A stretch of 64,000 bases of DNA from contig CM072342.1 of NCBI GenBank assembly GCA_036874045.1, positions 1,076,501 to 1,140,500 of the forward strand, in the 5' to 3' direction. Below, in pieces: positions 13,394 through 26,200 of this stretch. A program made the translations under genes and the position numbers. The stretch is from Cymodocea nodosa (taxonomy: Eukaryota; Streptophyta; Magnoliopsida; Alismatales; Cymodoceaceae). How positions within the stretch are numbered: the stretch's first letter is position 1; every line of letters starts with the position of its first letter. Under the pieces are notes generated by a model. The model was not told the origin of the DNA. It ran no database searches and saw only the letters and a list, made by a program, of their open reading frames with translations.

Positions 13394-16300
13394 TCAATTG
13401 CTGGAAACTTCATTCCACTTTCCCATTTTCGAGTACAGATCAACAATTTTTTCGTCCAAATTATAGTAGTGGACCGTCTTCTTCAAGGGTTTCATGTCCA
13501 GATCAATGAAAGATGCCTGCAAAAAAAAAAGAGAACAGAGAGTGTAAGCAAGAAATATTTCCAACAAGAGCTTTGCATATCCCAAACCTAAAAGGAAAAA
13601 AGAAATGCTGGGATGAATAAATATGTCGGAAAGTGGAATTATCATTGCCTAGTGGAAATGAGAATTAAAACATCCACAAGTGAGAAGCAAGATGGTTAAA
13701 ATCACGTTTTTCTGCAAGGATTTATTTGTCATCACATAGACCAAGTGAGAACATACCTTGTAGTTAAACCTTTGATTATTCGATCCAAGAACTATAGAAT
13801 GATGGGTAGACGAATCAACAGTCGTACAGGGCTTAAAGCTGATGATTAGACTGCAGTCCTTGGCAGTGGCAGCTATCAAGTATTCCCTCACAATTTTCGC
13901 ACTCTGTTCCAATGACAATGAATGCAGGGAAGAATATTTGCAACAAAGTTCCGAGTCATTCAAATTCTCACACACCAAGCATGGCTCTGAAGTGACATTG
14001 TAGTACGTATGAATCACCCCTTCTATGTCAATGGTATCAAGTTTCTGAGCTTGCAGGAGATCGTTGACCACTTCAGACCTGTACACTGTCTCCGTGATAA
14101 GCTCTTGAAATGCTTCTAACCTTAGACCATGGTCTGCTTGGATAATTTCCTTGAGAGAATCCTCCAGTATTTCATATTTCTCCTGTGCATTAGCTTTGGG
14201 TTCACTTCTGTGTGCACCACCCAAGTTCCCAAAAACAAGAGAACCATTGAGAAATACGCGCATATTGTTCTGAGGAGTTACAAATAGGGCCCTTATAGCC
14301 CGTTTTATTCTATTTCTGGAGCCAGAGAAAAGATCGAGAGGATCATATTCACTAATTCGCATTATCTGAATTTAAAAGGAAGAAATTAGAGACAGCAGTA
14401 TGGATATCACGACATAGGAAAGCCACAAAGTGAAGGAATGCAAAGCCATAGTGTGCAATTGTAGGATTTTGTTTAACATGAGAAAGTCATTCTTGATTCA
14501 TCATAAAAGGATGGTGACAATTTGAAAATCAGCGTGCTTGCAAAAGTATGGATGCCCAAGGGATTTGAGGCCCATCAAGCAGCAGGTATAATTTATGGGT
14601 ATTTTTTAACAGTAATGCCTGGGTAGCTATAAATATTTATATTCACAGTTAACTGAATAATGTCTTATAGTTTTTTAAATTGTTAATAAATCTAAACAAC
14701 CAGTCGAAAATCAATTGGTTAAGGGTAAAGGAGCCCTTTATAATAACAATAGCTCAAGCCATAAATTCGTTATGTTGAGTCAGCCACATGAATTATTTTC
14801 TTCCATATATGTTTATCTATTATCAAATCTTTAGTTAAATTATATATATTTAAATATTTCTCACAATTTTTAACTAAGTAATTTTAGGCTTTTCTGTACT
14901 ATTAACTTCTTCTGTAGTAATTAATTCTCCTCTTCTGATTATTCTTTGGCTTCCTAAAGATATGACAAGGGGTCCTTCTTTACACTAACTGATATTTGTT
15001 TTTATTTGATCTATGTGAGACTATTTATTCCAAAACAAATAAATCACGTAGATTTCTTTTTCTCCAGATTCTATAGACCAAATTTTAAATTAAATTTCTT
15101 GTGATTTAGACTCTGGATTACTTGGGAGTATATGCAGATGTATAACAGAGAAATGACATTGTTGCCCATTGAAGAACAACATGCCTCCCCTCAATGAAGT
15201 TCGATTTAGACTCTGGGTTAGTTGGGAGTATATGGCAATGCATAACACAGACATAGCATTGTTGCCTATTGAAGAACATACCTCCCCTCGATGAAGCTTA
15301 AGTACTTGATGCATTTTGAAACGAGATACGCGAGTCTTGGCAGTGTGTGATTTTCTTATAAATTCCGAAGATGGGAGAAAGCCACATTTGGGCTGATCAC
15401 TTGAAAAAAATAGAGATGAATAAGCATTCTCTGAGCAGTTCAAATACAGAGCCAACTTTCTGAAGATGAAAAATCTAGTACTAGAGTATCACCTTGATTT
15501 CTACGGCAATACAACTTCCTCTTCCTGAAATCATCGAAATTTTAAAAAAAGATAAGAAGCAGAGGGAAAGTAAAATTTAAATAAACATCGGTTAATGTAT
15601 GGCGCAAGTAGAACATATTTTGAGGAAAGCTACCCCATCAAAAGATGTCCTAAAATGTCCTTGTATGAGAAGAAAGATTCTTGAGAATCAAAGCAAGAAA
15701 GGAGTCAACGATGTCCCAAAATGTTTTTTCCTTATTTAAAACACCACAAAAGAAATAAAACATGTCTTATCTGGTGTTCTTGCATGCAGAGATATTTTGA
15801 TGTTCAGATGATATCCAATGCAAACCTTCAGGAAAAACCGAATGATCGGATATAAGCAGTGCACGCTCACGTAGTACGTCAATCTTGGCGGCGTCAACAC
15901 GCCAACTAGGGCGTTGAAGGTCAATGTTCCTCTCAACGGTCAACAAGAATTCTCTGGTGACCATGACTGGCCTCTAGAAGTTTGAATGGTTGCCATGTCG
16001 CACAAACCCAAGAAAAAGGCTTGGTCAGTAAATTGAAAATAAAGTAAAACACAGCTTCTTAATATCTTCCACTTGGTCAAATATATCACCATCCATCACA
16101 GCTGGAAACTTCAAAAGATAACAAATCTAAAACATGAAGTTAGGCATAATATCATACATGGCTGAAATACTGCGATAATGAGAATATGAATGTGCGATCT
16201 GTGCTTACAACCATTCAGTGGTGGGAATAAAACAATTTGACAATTGCCTGTAACTGTTCAACTGAGATTCCAACTTTTTCCGATTGTGAAAAGAATTTGT

Positions 16301-17009
16301 AATGCTTAACAGCTGCAAATTTCAACGAAAAATAAAGAAAGAGTGCAAGCTTCGAACATGATGGAAAAGGCAAGTTTCAGCATATCTAACGCGAAGCAGG
16401 AACACTTTAATGAGTTTGCCAATCATCCTAGGGGTGCAAGCCAATGGCAGTTTCCAACATCCAAACCATAACCGTGTAAAGTACAGCACATAGAAGACAC
16501 CTCTTATATAAAATCCTTTTTCCTTTGAACATCCTGCATGGTGCAAAAACACAACGGAACTAAGACCAAAAAAGGAAAGAGATCATTTTTTATTTACCCC
16601 TGCATCGGTACGCTCCGGGCCCAACAGTGGGCTCATGACATGGGCCGCGAACAGCCTGGCGGCGACCTCCCTAGACGGCGCCTCCGAAATCCCATCCACG
16701 CTCGCCCACAGCCTCCTCTCATGCTCGGTCAGGCCCGGCTTGGCAGATTCTCGTCCTTTTCCTTCACTGTTGTCGGAAACCTCTGCCTTCGGCACTCGGA
16801 GCACCTTCCCGACCTACAAACCAAACGCACAAAAATAAAACAAAAAATCTGGAACCAAAAAACAAAGAAACGCCAAAAAAAAGTGCGGTTGGGAACTGGG
16901 GGGTTACGAAGGAATGGGAAGTGCCGGTGTACTCCAGGACGAGGTTGGCGGCGCCTTCGCCTTTGTAGGACCAATCAAGGGCGTCCTTCGCCGTCAGTGC
17001 CACTTCCAT
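13394..17009 (-). CDS. IPK1: Inositol-pentakisphosphate 2-kinase
   Basis: Seven exons on the minus strand: 17009-16908, 16813-16598, 15973-15826, 15524-15493, 15392-15282, 14365-13757 and 13516-13394. They give 446 aa, close to the usual plant length of about 450. The enzyme phosphorylates the axial 2-hydroxyl of Ins(1,3,4,5,6)P5 to make InsP6 (phytate). Visible family motifs are the N-terminal nucleotide-binding [24 protein letters not shown], the conserved CIAVEIKPKCGF across the exon 4/5 junction, [45 protein letters not shown], and the C-terminal FIDLDMKPL with the metal-binding acidic residues. All key motifs are intact. The start is the first ATG giving [10 protein letters not shown], matching the family N-terminus. 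Exon 4 is only 32 nt. The intron between exons 5 and 6 holds a tandem duplication of the end of exon 5 and a SINE-like repeat. Confidence 0.96.
14742..14888 (-). repeat. SINE-like dispersed repeat, copy 1 (IPK1 intron)
   Basis: Read on the minus strand this matches three other places in the window (25350-25497, 48830-48980, 57861-57995). Shared blocks include a TTTAAATTTATGTAATTTAA-like core and a GACTATAGATAAAAATA-like block. Next comes an ATGGAAGAAAATGATTCATG-like block, and the end resembles a SINE 3' tail. It lies in sense orientation within the IPK1 intron. Confidence 0.6.
15103..15300. repeat. 100-bp tandem duplication overlapping IPK1 exon 5
   Basis: Two copies with a 100-base period: 15103-15202 and 15203-about 15300. 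Both start GATTTAGACTCTGG and share TTGGGAGTATATG, ACATTGTTGCC-like and GAAGAACA blocks. The right copy contains the true end of exon 5 with its GT donor at 15281-15280. The left copy reproduces the last exon codons and the splice site, but with TGA in the codon run and GC in place of the GT donor. Confidence 0.85.
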
Positions 17010-19575
17010 CGTCCTCTGATCGTCTTTCGCCGCCGTGGCCGGAGCGAAGCCACCGAGGAGTGGGACGGAGGGAGGAGCGACGAGGAGGTAAGCTTGCGCT
17101 TGCGCTTGCACTTGCACTTGCAACGTGCCATCCTCTCTCCTCATCTCCCGTATATAAATACGCAGAAAGAGAAGGGTCGGTTTTTTTTTGAAAAAAAATT
17201 ACATAAATAATGTTTTTTGAATTTAAATAAGTAATTTTTTTAGAAATTTTATAATTATTTTTTTTTAAAAAAAATTATATTATTTACTACTTGTAAGTTG
17301 TTTATTATTATTATTATTCAGGCTGTAAATTTTTAAAAAACATGTTGGTTGTAAAAAAGTCATGCTCTATTTGACACATACCGACCACGAGGAAGATCGT
17401 CTTGCGTAGATGTGGTAAGATTGAGATCAGAAAAATAACTTTTTTTTAGTAACCGTTGGAATCAGATTCTTTCTTTTTCTTTTTCTTTTTCTTTTTCTTT
17501 TTCTTTTTCTTTTTCATTTTTCTTTTCTTTTCGGAATGACGTTGGAATTAGATTCTAATAATCGAAGAAAAAAAATTCTAGTTGTTAATTTATAAAACAA
17601 TTTATGGAGAAAAGAGTAATATTTGACGACTCTTGACTCCGAAGAGATGGTTTTTAAGAGATATTAGTCTCCAGAAAATATTTTTAAAAAAAATTGTCTT
17701 ACGTTGGAATAATTTCGAGGACCGATGATGAACAGTTTTAGAATAATTTAAAAATACTTGGGACCCCAAGGCCGATGAACAATTGCCTTCAAGCGGACTC
17801 CAGAAAAGTAAAAAATGGATTAAATTAAGCAAAAAATCTTAACTGTGAAGTCATTACTAGGAAAAACAATATTTAACAACAATATTATATATTACGCAAA
17901 TCAATAAATCAGTGTCGATTAGTTGTCTCCTTTGTTGGTATTTAAGAATAATTTGATCAAGATCGACGTTACTTTAGAGATGAATAATGCTTTAAACATG
18001 TAAATATTTATGGATATTCTTATTATGTTCTTTGTTTCAAACTCTTGTTATCCTTTTTATCTTCTTGATTAGTTTTTTTATTTTAAAGTTTATTTGTACA
18101 TCTAGAAAGTAATAGAAAATAAAATGTCATAAAATTTTAAAAACGACGAAAAGGAAAGTTACAAAAAATTGTTAAAAAATATGATATTTATGCGTTGACA
18201 AGAAAATGACAAAAAAATTTAAAAAGTAACAAAAAGTGAAATAATAATAATAATATATAAATGAATAATATAAAAATATTTTTAAACATCTCAAATTTAT
18301 GAAAAAATTAAAAATATTTTCATTCTTGTAAGAATACATTATACGAGGTTAATATAAATTTAATATATTGTAAAAATTTATTATTATTATAATTATTAAT
18401 TATTATTATATATTTTTTAACATACAAATTATATTTTTTTTTCTTTTTTTCTTCACTTTCCGTCAAGTACAACAATACCTTATTTTTTAGCTATTTTCCT
18501 TTGTATACAAACCCTCTTTTAATAATATTTTATTTGTATTATATTTGACGTAGTCAAGATAATGTGAGGTTTAATATTAGATTATTATTATCTTTATAAT
18601 TCTTGTATTCACTCAATTGTCTTCAAATCTATAATGCATTAATTAAATTTTAACTTAATCTAAATTACATTGGTTAAGATATTTTAACTGCAAGACCATT
18701 GGTTGAAATTTAATAAAGACGGGTGAATTTCCAATCAAACCTTAGAACCAACGCTTATCTCAATAAATTCAGAATTTTTCTATATATTCATGATCACTTA
18801 ATAATTCAGTTCATATGGTTGCTTTAATTTACCTTTCCATGTATTTGTCAAAGGACGCAAGCATATCTCTAGAAAGTTATCTAAAAATGCCTCTTACAAG
18901 GAAACCGACCCATTGTTTGAAAGTATCAGCAGAGAAAATTTTAATTTATAAGGTCTCTTAAGGATATATGTAATATCGTAACTATCATCATTAGGATATT
19001 ATTATTATTATTGTCTATATATATTACACAATTTAATACACATGTATTTACATAAATAATTAAAATTAAAATCGACAAAACTCAAAAAATATGGTATTTA
19101 TAAGAATATCATAAACACCCTCTTTTCTAAGGTAAATGTAAATAGAGATGGGATTTCCCAGAGCAAATTTTCTGAAGATATTTTATTTATTTTCTTATAA
19201 ATGCATGGAAGGGCTGCATAGATTTTATCATTAGACGGCTATGAATATATGGTAGGTATTTACTTAAATCAAGATAAATATTGATACTCGATCTAAAATT
19301 GTTAACATTTAACTATTTTCTGTCGAATTTTAGTCATTAGTCTTTGATTAATAATAAACGTAACTTAGATTACTGAAAGAATTTAGTATATAATAGATCA
19401 TACCATAAATTAACTAATTTATGTAATTATTTTTAACACGTTTTGGCGATAGATAGCATGGTGTTTATCATGTGGTCCATGAACTGAAACGTGGGCTTCA
19501 ACGCAAACCACAGCAGGAACGAAGTATGGAAGAGGGGCAAGACTGCAGCCTCCTTTCTCGCTTCCTCCAACTCCA
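17010..19575. other. AT-rich intergenic region between divergent genes
   Basis: This separates the IPK1 start from the start of the metallo-beta-lactamase-like gene. About 200 bases next to IPK1 are GC-richer and include TATATAAATA at about 17150-17159, the likely core promoter area. A CTTTTT hexanucleotide repeat of about eight units occupies roughly 17466-17519. The rest (17600-19400) is very AT-rich with ATT/TTA runs; no gene is seen. Confidence 0.55.
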
Positions 19576-22337
19576 ATGGCCATGGGAGCCCACTACCGCA
19601 GCTGTTACTGTAGCAGCAACACCACCAGAATCCAAACTCCTTTTTCTCTCCCGTACCGCAGTCCCCTCCTTGGTTCTCGTCCCAACAAGTCCATCTCCTT
19701 CTCTCCCAACCCACGTTTTCAATTTCAGCAAAGAAACAGGTGTGTGCACGGTTGTGGTCTTTAATTTTCCTATCACAAAGGTCACTGGGGTGATTTCGAC
19801 TGAGAAGTGTTACTTTCATGTTATGTAGGTTCGCTTCTGCCATATCTGCTGTCGCCCCAGTGAAGGTTGTTGATTCTGGAACGAGTCCCGTTAAGTTCAC
19901 ATATCTGGAGGTTTGAGATTCTTGTTCCTTCCTTTTGGTTTACGATTTGGTTGTTGGTATTAAGTTGTTGGGAAGATTGGGTTTTTGTTGCTCAGGGGAA
20001 CAGCTGGCTGTGGGATTTGGGAGGTGTTAACGTATTGGTGGATCCAGTCCTGGTTGGTAACCTGGATTTTGGGATGCCGTTACTTTATGATGCTGCCAGG
20101 AAATATTTGAAGAGCTTTCGTGTGAGCTTGGTTTCCTCTTTCGATGATTTGCTTGTTCTTTGGCTTCTACTTTTCCTCTTTCTACCTTCGAAATTAAGAT
20201 ATTGCTGGTGGTGGTTCGTCTTTAATATGTATGATGCAGCTTGAAGATCTCCCAGAACTTGATTGCTTGCTGATAACCCAGAGCCTTGATGACCATTGCC
20301 ATGTTAAGACTCTGAAGCCCCTCTCCCAGATGTTTCCAGGTCTGAGAGTGGTCGCCACCCCGAATGCACAAGCCATCTTGAATCCACTGTTTAGCAATGT
20401 GAGTGTTTCATTGTTACTCATCATCAATTATAGGCTTGTAATCTTAGAAGTATTGCTTGTGTTGAATTGATTCCATACTAAAAATGAGATACAAGACCTG
20501 GTATAAAATATATACTAAAGGACATTTTTACTCACAACTAATTAGTTTTGAGTTAAATGCTCATATTTCAGTATAGTATCGGATTCAAATATGGTCTTCC
20601 AGGCCTAAGTTTCTGTACATTCATTCACATGATTTAAAAATAAAAAATGTCACAAATAAAGAAAAGTGTTAAAATAATTCTATTTTTGAAATAAGATGAG
20701 ACTTGAAACAAAATATATAATAGATGATCGTTCCACTTACAGTTAATTGATTTTAACTTAAATGTTTACATTTCAACAGTTTAGAAGGCACGTCATTTCC
20801 TTTATGTAAATGCAATGAGCTTCCAACAACTTCATCAAGCTGATAGACATTGAATGTGCATCATACCTACAGATCCAAATCAATAAGATTAAAATTACAA
20901 ATATCATAACTGAGAAAAATTAACACAAAGGACGAAAAACACACTTGAAATTTTTTTTATATTGACAATGTTTTCGTCTAGACTTAAAACTTAAAATTTC
21001 TTGTCACATGGACAACCTCATAGGATATGGAAAAACTAATTACATTATCAATTATTGGTAGAAACAAACTTAAGGGTGATATCCCATTCTTTTAGATTTG
21101 GTTTAAGTGAAACACAAAGCAAAAACTCTACTCTCAACCTTTTTCTTACAGATTTCCTACATAGAACCGGGAGAAAGTTCAGAACTTGAAGGTAAAAATG
21201 GTGCAAGGATAAAAATACGTGCAACATCAGGTCCGGTATTAGGACCTCCCTGGCAGCAGCCTGAGAATGGGTAAGTAAACATTCTTGTATGTGTTCTCTT
21301 CTTTGTGTATCTTCATTTTCAAAATAGATTCACTATTCTGGAAAAATACAAATACATTAAAAAATGTCTACATATCCAAAAAGAACACGATCAATTGATC
21401 ATGCTTTTTGAGCATGATCAAGAAAAGATTATCTTTTAAAGCTTTTTGAGCATGATCATGCTTTAGCTTCTTTAGCTAACTTTCTTTCCTCTTTGATGAC
21501 ATGATAGGTATATAGTTTCTTCTGCAGAAAGCCATTTATCCTTATACCATGAACCACATTGTGTATACAACTCTCCTCTTCTAGGCAAAGATCAGGCAGA
21601 TGTAGTCATCACCCCAATTACAAAGCAATTGCTTCCTTCCTTTACTTTGGTGTCTGGACAAGAAGATGCAGTACAACTTGCAAAGCTACTGAAGGCAAAG
21701 TATGTCCATACTTCTTTTTTCCCCACAGCCAACCATATGTACATTTTAGTGCCTGACGTGTCTACCAAATGTAAAATTTTCTACACAGGTTTGTCGTCCC
21801 TATGAACAATGGCAATCTAGAATCCAAAGGCATTATATCAAGATTGATCAGCTCTGTGGGCTCGGTAGAATCATTCAAGGTAAGCACTTCCCTTCTAGTC
21901 ATTGTGCATTTTGGGAAAAGAAATGTTTTTACAAACCGTTGCTGGTTACCTTTAATAATCCTTTCAAGGACTGCATTTTTCAAGGCAGCAGGGGAGAGAT
22001 GACTACCATAAATCTCAAATCCTTTTTGGAATGTTACAATGAGAAATTATTTTATGAAGAATCACTGAAGTACTAATTAGGAATTGTAAAGTTGTTAAAT
22101 CATCCAAATAATAGTTTCATTCTTTTTATGGGAAAGAACTTGTCACAAAGCCAGTTGCTAGTAAGGAATTGAGCACATAGCACTTTGTTAGTGTATTCAA
22201 CATTCTGAGAGCTACTTATTCTGGAACTTTTTACTGTTTCCCAGGAACTTCTCTCCAAAGAAGTCCCCGATGCTCAAGTGTTGGAGCCCACACCTGGAGT
22301 ACCTCTAGAAGTTCCAGTTCTCCCATATGTCGCTTAG
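19576..22337 (+). CDS. Plastid-targeted metallo-beta-lactamase-like protein
   Basis: Eight exons: 19576-19739, 19829-19910, 19996-20121, 20240-20398, 21152-21270, 21508-21699, 21789-21879 and 22245-22337. They total 341 aa, with all phases matching and a TAG stop. The first 55 residues are rich in Ser, Arg and Pro and poor in acidic residues, as in a chloroplast transit peptide. The body starts with VKFTYLEGNSWLWDLGGVNV and VLVDPVLVGNLDFGMP. It continues with LLITQSLDDHCHVKTLKPLS, which is this plant and cyanobacterial subfamily's version of the HxHxDH metal site: the DH and following His are kept, the first two His are absent. Later blocks are LRVVATPNAQAIL, ATSGPVLGPPWQQPENGY, DVVITPITKQLLPSFTLVSG and FVVPMNNGNLESKG. 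Family knowledge supports a metallo-hydrolase fold; substrate and activity are unknown. It converges on the peptidyl-tRNA hydrolase gene. Confidence 0.9.
21395..21421. repeat. Perfect 11-bp stem-loop in an intron
   Basis: TTGATCATGCT and AGCATGATCAA pair perfectly around a 5-nt loop. A second arm (GAGCATGATCATGCTTTAG-like) follows at about 21448-21466, so the same palindromic core occurs twice. It lies in the intron between exons 5 and 6 of the metallo-beta-lactamase-like gene. It may be a remnant of a small inverted-repeat transposon. Confidence 0.7.
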
Positions 22338-23205
22338 ACCATTTCCCATGTCCAGTGATGGGGAGGACGATAATATACAACAGTGGCAACCCACGGTTTT
22401 TTCTCCTGACAGAGATACATTCAATCAACACTAATTGAAATTTCTCTTCAGAACTTTGAATTGTAATGCCTGTAATTAAAGGTTTTTTACTTTTATAAAA
22501 GGTCCTTTTTTCATCTTTGATCTTAGGACTTCATTTCTCTTGTATGTTTTCTATGTGAACTGTGGATAAGTTACTGTGATATTGGTAAGCGGTTTACTTG
22601 TAGTTATTTACATGTGTGACAATAAGCTTTTATAAGAATATATTTGCATGGATGCTCCGTGTGCATGTGCCAGCAAAAGAGCTTTTTCTGAGTTTCTAAC
22701 GTCAGCCGTTAGATATAAAGAATTCTGACTTCAACTTCACTATTTACATGATCAAAGAACAAAGTTTTTCTTCTTCTTCTTCTAATTTTTTTTCCCTTGT
22801 TCTACCTGTTTTACACGATCTAGACCGTACATTGTATTTTCCATTCAGAGTTATCATGCTACGTTAGTTTACATATGAACTCAAGGACCTGTATCAACTT
22901 TATAAGAGTAAAAGGGCATTCACAGCATTATCAGTCCTGATATCTTATTGCCGCAAAAAAAAAAGAAAACACACACACGCACACACAACGTAGATGAATA
23001 CAAGCAAAATTTCAAATGAATTGCAAGGAAAAAATTAACGTTTATTTGCTCAAAGAATTTGAATCTAGAAACAAGGCATATATCACCACGGACTAGTATT
23101 ACACCATTACATTAAGCTCAAAATGTACAAATTGTGGCTAACCCCTCCGCAAAACTGTTTTAGTAACTATTAGTTTATGGCTTTTATAGCATTATCAATA
23201 ATCTG
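22338..23205. other. Convergent 3' intergenic region
   Basis: Short spacer between two convergent genes, expected to hold both 3' UTRs. It contains a TTC run near 22770-22783 and a CA-rich tract near 22969-22987. No open frame of interest. Confidence 0.55.
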
Positions 23206-26200
23206 TTAAGACTTGGAAGTATTGGCAAACTTGGCACTTCTGTCGAATCCTTCTTGTGTGAGAACCCTCACGGCTTCCAATCCAACTTGAAATGTAAATT
23301 CCAGCTGAAAACAGGCAGAAAGACCTTTTTGTTAAATGGGTTCAGATCTCAGAAGGAGAGCATACATTACAGCAAAAGTCAATGCAACGCAAAGGTGTAG
23401 TTGCGAGTTGTGACGAAATGGTGTTCCCATGCATCCACGTACAGGATAGAGGGTTTTGTACCTCTTCAAGCTCCTTTTTATTGAATGGTCTGAGAACAAA
23501 GTTGACAGGATCCATCTTCCCAGGCGGCCGTCCAATTCCTTCAATTTTTTTTTTGTAGACATTTTTGGGTTATTACTTCAGAAACATAAAAACAACAAAG
23601 AATAAGAGAGCAATAATCCAACCTATCCTCAAACGAAGAAAGTTCCGATCTCCTTTAAAGCGATCAAGGATGCTTCTCATCCTGAATTGAAGAAGAACAA
23701 GCTGTACTTTAGAACAAAGCATCCAGAGTCAAAATGTTTCTGACTGGTCTTAAGGCAAATTCTAATATATATATAGCTAGAAGAAAAAAGCATCTGTCAT
23801 CCTTCTTCTATACCATACTAGCAAATTGGCAAGTAAATAAGATACTCAGGATTTGTGCTATAAGTGGACTGTTTGGTTGATTTGATAAGCAAAAGTTTCT
23901 CACGCAATGTACCGTACTGAAACAAGCTCGAACAAGCTATGAATATAAACATCCTTAAAACTGCACGGAAGATTGTGAGTTGAGTTATAAAATTTTCGCT
24001 TGCTTTCACTAAAAAAGCTATAAGCATTTAAGTTGTCGAACAACAAAAGCCTGCAGTCCATTTTTTAGAAAAAGAGAGTCTCTGTTGATTACTATAATTG
24101 ATGTGACAAAATTGAGTTAAAAGTCAGCTTTCCACAGTTAGAAGTACGAAAATGAATATATTGATAGTATTCATTTTTTCTGCAGTCTGAACTGATATGC
24201 ATAAATACCTGCATTGTTAACAATAAGACCGATTTTACCTGTACATCTATCAAATCATTCCAATTTGGCTGCAATATCACATCGCATTCATTGAAATTTG
24301 AATTTGGAAATATAGATATGCACATATCTTCAGCGAAACAAAGTTTCGAGGAAAAAGGCGCATAGTTCTGTATCAGTCATTGCTAGTGAACAGTGACTAC
24401 TAAATGCCGTAGTTCTTTGAATTTTAATTTGTTAGAGATGGCTTGCCTTCATAAATAAACACCTTTCCCTCTTTTTTCTCTACTTTCTTGGATAGGGTTT
24501 AAATGATCTGAACCTGTTCATGAATGGTTGGTGTTGGGCTTGGCAATATACGATGTGGCTAAAAAATCTACACGACCCAAATCAACGTGGCTCACTGAAT
24601 AATGTTTAACCTTAAATAAAAGCTCAATGGCATTAACAACCAGGATTTAGATAATCCCTCTGTTGCCGGCACTTTCTTTGATGTGAGTTCTGCTAAAGGT
24701 AATATAAGTAGAAATCTAAACTTTCATACAACAACCATATAATCATAAAAAGACATGAAGAAACATACCCATTGTGTCCACCATGTCCACCCTTGGGTAG
24801 CATTCTCAATGAAGCAAAAGGTAGATCCAAGTCATCATACATCTGTGGAAATAGAAGCGAATGACAATGAAAAGAAAAAAAAAAGTTATATAAAGTGTAA
24901 ACTATAGCTTATGAAATAGTGGATGCTCACCACAAGAACTTGATTTAGTGGAATATCATAATATGAAACAATCAACGCAACCTGTCACGAAGAAAACTTA
25001 GCTACAAATTACTAAGAAACTTAACTCTGATAAAACCAACACAGTTTAGATGTGTATACTTACAGACTCACCACTAGCATTCATGAATGTTTGTGGTTTT
25101 GCAAGTATTACAGGGACATTGCCAATATAACCTGAGCATACGTAAACAACACAAATTTAGAAGTTTATATGTTTAGGGAGACAAATTTAGAACCGTAATA
25201 ACCAAACTCGTGAGGATGGATCTTGGCATGGACCAGTGGCTATAAGAAATAGATGCCATCTAGAAACAAGCCCCTACCAATGAAACATGGGATAATTTGC
25301 TGGTGAAGGTATGATTAAAAATTGTTTGATTTAATATATAAGATCAACAATTACAACAATCTAAGCTATAATCCCATTATGTGAAGTTGATCACATGAAC
25401 CATTTTCTTCCATGTATTTTTATCTATAGTTAAATATTTGGTTAAATTACATAAATTTAAATATTTTCTCATAATATCTAATCATGTAGTTTTAGATCAT
25501 CCATATAACAAGGGCAATGTACGACTTCATAAATTATAGTAGAACAAAAATTACGTAAGTATGCAATTTGGACGTGTACATACCTTTTCCAAAAAGAGCC
25601 TTAAAGCGAGAACTGCTGACAGATATTCCTTCAGCATCAGCTATTGCATCTAACATATCAAAACCCACCTAGAAGAGTTCAAAGGGCAATGGTTTTGAAC
25701 AATTTTCATTCAACATATGGGCAAACAAACATTAGGCATTGCATGTTATACACAACCAGATGTTGAAACTGTAGTGCTACTATTTTATTAAAATTCCTGC
25801 ATGAAATCAGCGTAAAAGGATCAATTCAAACTGTTAGGAGAATTGGTCCTAAATTGTAGAATAGTAGAAAGACCATGTAAGATCCACCAAAAGAAAATTA
25901 TAGAGTTATTTTTTAGTTATTGTGATCTTTATATTGTTGCTATTACATTTACAAATTGCGTATATTCTTCAATGACAATTGACAAATATAGTTTTCAAAT
26001 TAGATATGTAGCCCACTAAATATTCAATCAGAAGTAAAAATAAATTTACTGATAAAAATATACAGTTTTAGCATAAATACATCTAAATGGACCTGAATTT
26101 GTTGATTAAAGACTTGGATTTATTAAAGTGTTCCTGGGTAAATGCAATTTTTTTTTCTTTCAATCGGGCATTCTAAATCAACAATATGAATGCGCAAGAC

